Positions 39,601 to 51,600 of a stretch of DNA of 64,000 nt are shown here, in pieces. Location of the stretch: assembly GCA_934045075.1 (NCBI GenBank), contig CAKOGX010000003.1, positions 31,001 to 95,000 on the forward strand. Direction: 5' to 3'. Made by a program: the position numbers and the translations under genes. Each line of letters opens with the position of its first letter. Position 1 is the first letter of the stretch. This DNA is from Yponomeuta sedellus. Taxonomy: Eukaryota > Arthropoda > Insecta > Lepidoptera > Yponomeutidae. The notes beneath the pieces were generated by a model. That model made no database searches. It was not told where the DNA came from and saw only the letters and a program-made list of their open reading frames with translations.

Positions 39601-42600
39601 AAAAGTAAACACCGAACTTTCGTCCAGTCCGGTCTGTTGATGTCCTCGGTAACTTGACGGACTTTTTGTACGGGGTACTTTTAGTCCTTCGTGTGCGTTA
39701 TTCGATACAATTTATAAGAGAGATCTATAGCGACGGACAAAAAAGTACCCGGGGGATAGTACCTCGTCTGCGCAGGCCTTTAGTGGAACAAAAATAATAT
39801 AATCATGTGGGTACAGCGATATCATTCCAATGTAAAACCTAACTGCAAAGTAGGTACTCGGGGCTGCAAGTGACGCAAATTACTTCAGCCAGATGTCGCT
39901 GCCTGTAAATAATACAGAGAATATTTTAAATAGGTTCTAAATTTCGCTGATGCCGGCACTTGCCCACTGGCTCAGTTGAGAGAACGCTGGCACGGTTAGC
40001 CAGAGGTCGCGGGTTCGAGTCCCGGCATGGGCGGAATTTTTAGTCTTTTTAAAATTGTCCTTAGCACGGGTTAGTGCAAAAAAAGAATATAGTAACATAA
40101 CATTTACATACAAGCACATACATTGTTTCTGGCCCCACACTAGGAACCCCTGTCTCGTGGGAACCAGAAACAGCGACGTCACAAACATGTAAACATCCAA
40201 GACCTGGGGTTTTTTTTTGTCCCCAGCTAGGATTCGAACCCGGGACCTCTTGCATGGTAGGCAGACTCGGTACCGCTGTGCCACAGAGGTCGTCAAAATA
40301 AACACATTTAAATATAGTCTGTTAGCCTTTAGAATATACCTCGGCTACTACAGGATAGATTCGGATAGATTCGTGTAATAGAAATATCAGAACTAATATG
40401 ACACTTAATGTTACATAACTTTTCAAAACAGTGAAGAAAAGTTTTACACAGAGCAGGAAGTAGTATTACACTCGTGTGCTTTCGGCGAAAACCGAAGCCT
40501 ACTCTAGAGCCCGAGGTATTTTCTAAAAGCTAACAGACTGTACTCGCATTGATCTTACATTGGACTCACAGTGTTTTTTGGGTACTTATATATTAACAAG
40601 TCTAATCGTGATTATTTATTAGGTAACGTCCTAAGTACTTGAATCGATCTTACATCGGAGTCACAATGTATATACAGGGCGCGTCCCAAAGTTATGGGCC
40701 ATGAAGGGAAAGTACCTTAAATATCGTAGATAGGGTATTTCGCTGAAAGAAGACTTTATGTTATTTTTAAAAGTTAGTAATTCTGCATTCAAAGATTTTC
40801 TAAAAATTACTTTCCTTGTCTGGGAATCGAACCGACTTAAATTAAAAAAAAAAACACCCCTACTTTTATGATGCCAATCGAAATAATGGCTAAAAACTAA
40901 TAACTCTTCTTAAATAACATAGAATTTTTAAAGAAAGGAACAGCGTTAAATTAATCATTTTAATCAAATTAGAAACATTCATGAAACTGTCGTAGTTAAT
41001 TACATAAGTGGGTATTATTTGTAAATTAATCAATTAAATGCTCACAATGTGATCCCTCTTGTCTTACGTAAATCGCAAATCTTTTAATGAGTCCGCTGCC
41101 TGTTGATTTTCATTTTTCATTTTCCACTTAATTGACTACGACAGTTTCATGTATGTTTATAATTTGATTAAAATGATTAATTTCACGCTGTTCCTTTCTT
41201 TTAAAATACTCGGCTGTGGAACGATCTTCCGGTATCAATAAGGCGCTCTCCTTCCTCACCTGTCTTTAAAAGCAAGGTTAAGGAGTTTTATCTGTCCCTG
41301 CAAGTTTAGTATTCGTGAATTGTCCTTTTCATTTTGTCTTTTCCGTATGTCTCCATATAGGTACACAATATTGTATTTATTTCCTCATCGTGTAGATTGT
41401 TATTTTAACGTATTTATGTAAGTTTATCATAACTATGTATGTAACTGTATTAATGTAGGTATATTGTTATTTATATAAGTAGTGTATTAATATATTTATA
41501 TTTGCACCGACTACCCGTCTCTTATTTCCTCCAGCAACTTTCCGTCGTAAGGTTGTCTGGAAGAAATTGCTTTTAGCAATAAGGCCGCCAATTGTACTTT
41601 GTATCATTACATGTTTTATAATATGTGCTCTGGTGTACACAATAAAGAATATTCTTATCTTATCTTATATTACTTAAGAAGAGTTATAATTTTTTGGCCA
41701 TTATTTCGATTTTTTTTTTTAGTCGGTTCGATTCCCAGACAAGGCAAGTTATTTTTAGAAAATCTTTGAATGCAGAATTACTAACTTTTAAAAATAACAT
41801 AGTCTTCTTTCATCAAAATACCCTATCTAAGATATTTAAGGTACTTTCCCTTCATGGCCCATAACTTTGGGACGCCCTGTATACGAGTACATACATGTAA
41901 CGACGGCCTCGGTGGCGCAGCGGTGTGGCACGCTGACTCTAAAACCGACGGTCTCGGGTTCAATCCCCGGCCGGGTCAAACTGGGAAACGAACTTATCTA
42001 GTTTGTCTCCAGTCTTGGATGTTATCTATGTATTTATTGTATTTTAAATCTATTGTCGAGTTAGCACCTGTAACACAAGTCATTTAGTTGTACGTAGTAT
42101 AGGGCTAACGAGATCTGTGTAATATGTCCATGAATATTTATTTATTAATTATTTATACTTGTCTTAATAGTTTACAAAAAAGACCAACAGAATATATTCC
42201 AGCGTGCGTTGCTTGCGAGTGAGATTTGCAGAGTAACTCGCCGGCGCGCAGGTGAAGTATATCCGCAAAGAGGCTAAATAATATTCAAGCCGTCTTAACT
42301 CATAAGTAGACAGCGGCACGTTATATGTACGGGCGTGTACATACTCTTCGTTATTTCCTTCCTTCTTCTGTTCGTCCATCCGCCTTTCTTCCCTCCTTCT
42401 CTCCATTTTTTCCCACCATTCCTTCTTCCTTCCTTGCTTCATTGCACGTTCCTTTTTACCTTCATTCCTACCCTCCTTCCTTCCTCCCTCCATTGTACAA
42501 TCTCTCCTTTTTAATTTTCTTCTTTCCATCCTTTTTACCTTCATTCCTAACCTACTTCGTTTCCTCCTTTGTACAATCCTTCCTTTTTATTTTCCTTCCC

Positions 42601-45600
42601 TCCTTCCTTTTTACCTTCATTCCTACCTTCCTTCCCTCCATTGTACCTTCCTTCCTTCCTCGCTTACCTGTATATCCTTCAAGAAGTTGTTCTCTTTCCG
42701 CCTCTCGTTCTTGTGCCTCTTCCCCTGCGGGCCGTCCCCCCCCGTCCCCGGCGCGGGGCACCTCCCCCGGCAGTCCCTGAAGGCGGCGCGGCGCGGGGGG
42801 CGGCTGTTGTAGTGCTCCGGGATCCCCAGCAGCACCATCCCGGGACGCAGGTTGGGGGGGTGCTGGCTCAGGCCTGCGGGCGGTTCAGATGACTATCAGC
42901 ATCAGCATCAACCCATTATGTCCCCACCGAGGGGCACGGGTCTCTTCCCTGAGGAAGGTGTAGGCCATACTCCACCACGGAAGCAGAGTCCGGGCTGGTG
43001 GAGGATTGTAAGACAGTGGCGGGCCTTACTGGTAGAAATTATCGAGAGGCTTAGCCTCATAGTTGGACCATTGTATGTTAACAATTCAGATACTAGGGTG
43101 CTCTTGGCCATCTTGGCTGTTGCTCAACTCACCCAGACTGGCGGACTGCTAGCTTGCTGGTAGCTCGACTTACCCAGACTGGCGAACTGCTAGCTTGCTG
43201 GTAGCTCAACTCACCCAGACTGGCGGACTGCTAGCTTGGTTGGTAGCTCAACTCACCCAGACTGGCGGACTGCTAGCTTGGTTGGTAGCTCAACTCACCC
43301 AGACTGGCGGACTGCTAGCTTGGTTGGTAGCTCAACTCACCCAGACTGGCGGACTGCTAGCTTGGTTGGTAGCTCAACTCACCCAGACTGGCGGACTGCT
43401 AGCTTGGTTGGTAGCTCAACTCACCCAGACTGGCGGACTGCTAGCTTGGTTGGTAGCTCGACTCACCCAGACTGGCGGACTGCTATCTTGCTGGTAGCTC
43501 AACTAACCCAGACTGGTGGACTGCTAGCTTGCTGGTAGCTCGACTCACCCAGACTGGCGGACTGCTATCTTGCTGGTAGCTCAACTCACCCAGACAGGCG
43601 GACTGCTAGCTTAACTCACACAGACTGGCGGACTGCTAGCTTAACTCACCCAGACTGGCGGACTGCTAGCTTAACTCACCCAGACTGGCGGACTGCTAGC
43701 TTGGCTGGTAGCGCAACTCACCCAGACTGGCGGACTGCTAGCTTGGTTGGTAGCTCGACTCACCCAGACTGGCGGACTGTCCGGCGCGCACGCTGTCGCA
43801 AGGTACTCGGTTGCGGTAGATGGTGCTCACGGATATCTTCACGAACTCGCCCGTGTCTAGTGGACCTGAGGGCAAGTGTTTTAGAGTTAAACATGACGAT
43901 TCGAAGTCTTTCCACATTAAAATGTGAAAATACTTTGCTGAATTCCGCCAAAAATAATAAGTAAACAGTTACAGTAACAGTTAATGCTTTCAAAAAGAAA
44001 CGTCGGAATATTGTAATAAACGAGAAAAATCCGTATAAAAACAGTTTTAATATAGTAAACATTAGCATTTTTTTTATTCGTTATCAACCCTTGTATGTCC
44101 CCACTGCTGGGGCACGGGTAGTAAACATTGTTTAAAGAAAAAAACACATTAATTCATTGATTAATTTTCGAGATTGATTGAACGAACTCATGAATGAATT
44201 AGTGATTGACTGACTGACTCGCTTATTGACTGACTGATTAGTTCAGTAAGTATTTCACTCCGTGAGGACTTTATGACTGACAAACTGAATGAATGAATGA
44301 ATGAATGAATGAATGAATGAATAGTATTTTCTAAGGTTATCACGAGCACTAGACATAATTAAAACTGTTTCTATACGGATTTATGCTCGTTTATTACACG
44401 TTTACAATTTTTTACATTTTTAAAATTGTAAAATGTAATAAACGAGCATGAATCCGTATAGAAACAGTTTTAATTATTTACTTACTCACTCACTCACTCA
44501 CTCAGTATGTATGTATGTATGTATGTATGTATGTATGTATGTATGTATGTATGTATGTATGTTTGTATGTATGTATGATGTATGTATGTATGGATCTTGC
44601 ACGTACAGTACCTACTAAATAACTACGTTGCCACCAATATTGTCATATCGACTGACTTTTATTCATTCATTTATTTATTTATTTATTTATTTAATATTGG
44701 GAAGACTAACAGCACATAACAAAGAGTATGAATGAAGTGAAAAGATCGAATGATTATTTTCCAAACTCAGGTATATTTAGACGGCAGTGATACAATCAAT
44801 GGAGCAGGCTCACCTAGCAGCAGCCGCTCCCCCTCCCGCAGCGCCCCCCCGGCCAGCAGCCCCCCCACCACAGGCCCCGCCGAGTCCCCCACGTGGAAGA
44901 TCTCGTCGATCTGGAACTCGCACGACTCCTGCCGGGAGACGGAAGACCCATTCAAATATTGGTCGAAATTGTTATTAAAAACCTATTGAGAGGCTAAAAT
45001 TCCACTCATGCCGGGATTTGGACCCGCGATCTCTGGTTATCCGTGCCAGCGCTCTACCAATTGAGCCAATGGACAACTCACCGACATCAGTGAAATTTCG
45101 AACCTCTTTACACTATTCTCTGTATAACGTTCAGGCAGCGACATCTGGCTGAAGTAATTTGCATCACTTGCAGCCCCGAGTACCTACTTTGCAGTTAGGT
45201 TTTACATCGGAACGATACCACATGATTAAACTATTTTTATTTTTAATTGTTTGTTTGTTAAAATTGTCCTTAGCACGGGTTAGTGCATTAAAAATAAAAA
45301 AAATAGAATATCTTCAGGGATTTGTGTGAACAGAGGGACTCCCCAAAGATTGTCACGAGCGACCGAGGAGTTGATTAAAAATAATTTATATACTTACAGA
45401 GTCACCACTAGGAGTCTACACTAATACAATATTACTTATTCTAAGGTGTTGAGACTATTTACAATAAAAGTATTGATACATCAGCATCAATCGATTGACG
45501 TCAAGGCCTACTTAGAAGAAGTGCCAACGGAGGTCATTCGGGGAGGTCGGTGTGACTTAGCCAGCGCGACTCACGTCCTCGGGCATCCTCGGGCCGGCGT

Positions 45601-48600
45601 CGCGGTCGGCCGCGGGGGGCGCGGGGCGCGCGGGCGGCGCCAGCGCCAGCAGGTAGGCGTGCAGCGCGCTCAGCCCCAGCCCGCGCACGCAGCTCACCGG
45701 GAACACGGCCACCGCCTCCGCCCTGCGGGGACACGAGCCGGGATCACTCTCGCGCTCGGCTCGCGCCGGTGCGGCTGTGATTCACTCATTTACTGCACGC
45801 GCACACACCCACACGCACGCTGACACGCACGCACGCACTCATTCACACGCGTACGGACGCATTCAGCACGCATTCACACACGCACGCACTCATTCACGGA
45901 CGCACGGACGCACGCACGCATTCATTCACGCACGCACGCATTCACTCACGCTCGCACGGACGCATTCACTCGCGCATTCATTCACGCACGCACGCATTCA
46001 CTCACGCTCGCACGCATTGGCGCACGGACGCATTCACTCGCGCATTCATTCACGCACGCACGCATTCACGAACGCAACTACGCATGCACACACGCATTCT
46101 CACACGCACGGGCGCATTCACGCACGTAATCACACACGCACGGACGCATTCACACACGCACGGACGCATTCACACACGCACGGACGCATTCACACACGCA
46201 CGGACGCATTCACACACGCACGGGCGCATTCACCACGCAATCACACACGCACGGGCGCATTCACGCACGCATTCACACACGGACGCACGCATTCACTCAC
46301 GCACGTGCGCACGCGCGAAATCTCGTAGGGCTGAGTATAAATGTCAGTACCCATTTTTGGTTTCTGTTTTTTTTTTTTATTATATAAATTTTGTTTATTT
46401 CTGTAATTACTCTGTCGGTCTTAATTTGTTTAAAGTGTCAGCATGTTTCATACCTTGTTGTACTAGTTGCATACCTTATTGTACTAGTTTTTTTGGGATA
46501 CTGATACCCAAGATTCTGATCTAATTTAGGACCCAGTCTGTCCACAAATCACTTTTACTGCACCAATTGTACCTCAGCTATTTGTAAATAATTTCTTCTT
46601 CTTCAGGCTATATTATGTAGTCCACTGCTGGACAGAGCCCTCCCCTAATAAGCGCCATAGCGCCCTGTCTTCAGCTTGCCGCATCCAGCAACTAATTCAT
46701 GAACGGAGAAATAAGGATCAGTGGTATTTACTGAATGACCCGGTCTACTTGGTATCACCTATCATAGACATTAAAACTCTGCCTTCTCTTTCTTTATTTC
46801 TGTCTTTCTTCCCTCCCCGCCCCGCCCTCCGATCAAACATACTCTTAAACTATGTTGTCATATAACACAAATGTAAAGTATGTCAAAACAAAAATACTCA
46901 CTCGTCCGACTCCTGTGGAGGGTCCAAAACTTCCGCGCCGGTGTCGACCGAGTCCAGTATCAGTTTCCGCGGTCCCACGCAGGTGCGCGCGAGATGCTCG
47001 TCCGTGATCAACAGTGGTTTCTGAAACCACACATCAATATGTGTGGTTAAAACGTAGCTAAAATATACTCTTACAAGACACTTATCTGATATATCATCAT
47101 ATCACAATTAATTGTTAGAATATTTTCGGGGCTTAATCGCGTAGTAATTTATTGCTATTTTACCTCGACGTTTCGACGACGTTACAGTCATCGTGGTCAC
47201 GAGAAGACTCAACTATGAAGACTATGTGTACAAGTCGCGAAAGCAAATGTTGAAATAAAACCACAACGGCAAACAATACAATTTTGAATGTCAAAAATTA
47301 AGAAGATTAATTTTCGAGTTCAATCATTTTACACGATAGTGGATTATTAGTTAACTTTGAAGCATCATAGTAGGATAATTTGCTAAAATATATAGTATTT
47401 TCTAAGGTTAACACGAGCACTAGACATAATTAAAACAGTTTTTTCACGGATTTATGCTCGTTTATTTACAATTTTCCGACGTTTCGGCACTTTTTCAGGT
47501 GCCGATCATCCGGGACCACGGCACCTGAAAAAGTGCCGAAACGTCGGAAAATTGTAAAAATGTAATAAACGTGCATAAATCCGTGTAAAAACCGTTTTAA
47601 TTATGTTAAAATATAGTTATTTCAAAATCTTTTACTAGTATTTTGTTCTGGTATAGACCCTTGCCTTATGGGTACTTTTGTTCTGGTAAAGACACCTGCC
47701 TTGTGGTCACTTTTGATCTGGTATATAGACACCAACCTTATTTCTCCTAGTGATTAACTTGCCTTATCTTTTGATGTAGTATAGAAACAGTAGTGTTGTT
47801 CTAATTTAAAGAAATAAAGAATTTAAACAAACGAACCGTTACTGAGTTACATTGCGATAGTGAGCGATTATTATCTCTGTCCTTGTCACACGTACGCGGT
47901 AATGGCGTCAGTTGATCGACGAAAGCTGTCGTTGCGTATTTCGTGGTACAGGAAAACTTTCACTACGGTAGTTGTCAACATTTGGTGCCATCCGCCATTT
48001 TGTGAACTATAACCGCCTTATTATAAAAACCTGAATAAGTCCTGGTTTAAACCAAGACTAAAAGATCTAGGATTGTTACGGTATCAAAGTTAGACCCAGA
48101 TCAAATGTGTGTCGTTATTACAAATAGAAGACTATTCGAGGATCAGTTAAACCAGAGATCAGCCATGGTTCAAATAATATTCACTGATTCGTTCATTCAA
48201 CGTTCATTCAATGCTGCGTTCCGTTTCACTAAATGGATATTATCTTCACATTTTAAACGCAAAAATATTCATTATTGCGTTTAAAATACATATACATCGT
48301 AAATTGTTCTTTGTTTAGGTTCCAATCTAACTAAAATGAGCACTATTAATTATTATATTGTTATTGAAGCGTTTTTATAAACAAATGGCTACTCTCGTGT
48401 GAAATGGAGTGAAATATTCGAGCGCGCGCGCCAATCCGAGACGTCAAAAATTTTCTGATAGTTTCATACTGGGAATAGGTATTATTAATTTTTAAACTTT
48501 GGGCGGTTTCGGTGTTGATTATTATAATAATAAAATGGAACATTTGAAGAAAAACGTGAACCTATATTTGTATCGAAAATCTTCGTCACTTAATTTGAAG

Positions 48601-51600
48601 GGATTTACACGATGACGAAGTTTAAATCATGGCCTAATCGTCCAAATCATCGAAATCCATCATATCAGTGGCGTCCATAATATCAATTATTTATTGCTAT
48701 CTATCACACACACAAAACGAAACAAATTCAAACGTCAACTTGGAGGTTAGTCCATAGATAAACTAGGGGTATCAGAAGTTAAACTTTAGTACCATAGATA
48801 GTCCTTGACGTAGCGATAAACTTCGTTTTGTAATAACATTTTACTTGGTCTATGGTTTAAACCTGGTAACAATCCCAGTACTAAATTTAGACCGCGTTTT
48901 GGAATAAGGCCGTAATAGTTCATTCCTGTTTAAATTGCATTGGATGTGATACGAGGACAAGTTTTATAGCCATATTGACAACATGATTGATAATAATATG
49001 GATAGTTTTGTCATAAATACGGCTGATTCGTACTCTTCCGGTGAATAATGTTTGACTAATACAGACGACAGGGATTAGAATAGGGAATCCGAAATTTGTA
49101 TAACTATAATTTATTCAAATAAAAATGTTTTGAACCCCTGAAACTATGTTTACATTCTTTATCTCGTCTCATTGGCCTTCCTTTAGACACTCGCCTCATT
49201 GCTAATTCTGTTGCCCTATGCCACTGACCTTGTTGCTCCGCTTCAAGATGGCGGCCAGCTCGTCCACTATGGCGGCGTAGGGCTGCAGCTCGCACTTGTG
49301 ACCTAGTTTAGTCACTCGTGGTCTAGTATGGTCACTGACCTTATTGCTCCGCTTCAAGATGGCGGCCAGCTCGTCCACTATGGCGGCGTAGGGCTGCAGC
49401 TCGCACTTGTGACCTAGTTTAGTCACTCGTGGTCTAGTATGGTCACTGACCTTATTGCTCCGCTTCAAGATGGCGGCCAGCTCGTCCACTATGGCGGCGT
49501 AGGGCTGCAGCTCGCACTTGCTGATGACTGTGAAGAAGGGGAGCTCCAGAGCCAGCAGCAGCCCGATGTGCTCCCGCGTGATGTGCGTGATGCCAGCCGT
49601 CGCTGACACCTGGTGGGTTGGACAACTTTTGTAAGTAACCAGCTCAGTTGGAAAGAGCGCTGGCACGGATAGCCAGAGGTCGCGGGTTCGAATCCCGGCA
49701 TGGGTGGAATTTTTAGCCTCTAAATAGGTTTTTAAAGTAACTAGCTGACCCAGCGAACTTCGTACCGCCTGACAGTCGGTTCTTTAGGTTTTTTTTTATT
49801 TTCCCCTCCGCAAAAACTATCCTATCCGCTATGGCACTCATTAGGGGAGGGCTATGTCCAGCAGTGGACTAATATAGCCTGAAGAAACAGAAGAACGATT
49901 TACGTATGTACTTCAAGGAATATTGTAAAAAAAGGATTAGCGAAATCGGTTCGGCTGCTCTCGAGATTTGCGCTTACCAACTCGATAGCAGCTGAACCGA
50001 TTTCGCTAATTATTTTTTTAGAATATTCCTTGAAGTACGAAGATGTTTCTATGGAGAGAAAACTAAAAAAAATTAAGAATCGCCTGTTAGGCGGTATCTT
50101 CTCTATAATATAAAAATGAATCGCTCAATGTGTTGGTAAGCGCAAATCTCGAGAGCAGCCGAACCGATTTCGCTAATTCTTTCTTTAGAATATTCCTTGA
50201 AGTACGAGGATGGTTCTTACGGAGAAAAAAAACTAAAGAATCGACTATCAGGCGGTAAGAAGTTCGCTGGGTCAGCTAGTAGTTTATATTTATAATAAAA
50301 ACGGAAAACTGGATAAAAACGGACAAGTACGTAATATAGTCAGATCTGGTCGAAGGGTAAAGTTGTAGTGATGAAAATGAGGGAAAATTCGAAATGTGTG
50401 ACATAATTTAAACATTTGAAAATGATAGATAGAAAAAGAAATAAAAATGGTGTAAAAAGGTTTGCACCATTACAACCTGAGCGGAGGCGGAGATGGCAAC
50501 TCACTATTAGGACTAACTTTTTCAGGCTATATTAGTCCACTGCTGGACATAGCCCTCCCCTAATGAGCGCCATAGCGCAAGGTTGTGCCATCATTGGGGG
50601 GTAATGGCCATAATCCCCACGCTGGGCATGCGGGTTGGGGATCGCAGTTCGGTGTAATTGTACTGCAGGGGGCGCTGCTGCCCACCCCCCGGTTTGTGTA
50701 CCTTAGTCGCCTTATACGACACCCGCGGGAAGAATTTGGGTTCGTGCTATTCTCTAAGCCGACACCACACAGCATAACTAACTTACGAAGACATAAATAG
50801 AGAACACTTTATTGCTCAAACAGAAAAAAATAATACCACCATGATTTAATTTTCTTAAATCTAAGTAGTAATTATACTATTTTTATTTTTAATGCACTAA
50901 CCCGTGCCAAGGACGCTCTAAATAGGTTTCTAAGTAGTAATGTAAGAAGACATTGATTGTTACATATTAAACGGGTAACCGCGATTATTTATTAAATTTA
51001 CATTGACAATGGACTATTGTGGACGACGGTGGACTCATCTATAGCATAGCCTAGGGTGGGGAATGCTCAGTCAAGCTTTATAATACGTAAGTATCGCGCA
51101 ATGTGGCTAATACCCAACGGTGTTCCTCTATTATTTCCAATGGTTACATTGACAATGGACGATAGTGAATGACGGTGGGCACATCACAAACACAGCATAG
51201 TGTCGCAAAGCTGTAGACGGTATTCCGGTAGTTCGTGCCACAGTTTATACCGAGAGTGGACGGCGGTGGACTAAGCACAGGGCAGTGTGGCGAATACCCA
51301 GTCAAACCTTAGACAATGTTCCGTTGGTACTTGCAACGGTTTACACTGATAATGGACGACGGTGGACTCGCCACAAGCATGACAAAGTGTAACGAACAGC
51401 CAGACAAGCTGCAGACAATGCTCCGCTAGTGCTTGCAAAGGTTTACATTGACGACGGACGACAGTGGCCGACGGTGGACTCACCACAAGCATGGCGTAGT
51501 GTGGCGAGTAGCCCGTGAGGCCGGAGACGGTGGTCCTCTGATACTTCCGGTGGCCAGCCAGGTCTAGGAAGGATACCAGCTTGGCTGAGCGCTCGCCGAT

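Noticed and set aside
42164..42892. Open frames on both strands at the Lys/Glu- or Phe/Pro-rich region
   Set aside because: Simple purine/pyrimidine-rich repeats. Only the 42668-42873 segment on the - strand is an exon.
43195..43538. + strand open frames with repeated [14 protein letters not shown]
   Set aside because: Translation of the 42-bp array made from exon k's splice site; antisense to the gene.
45777..46524. + strand open frames of 183 and 146 codons (Thr-His-Arg-rich)
   Set aside because: They follow exactly the CACGCA-type array and have no non-repeat content.
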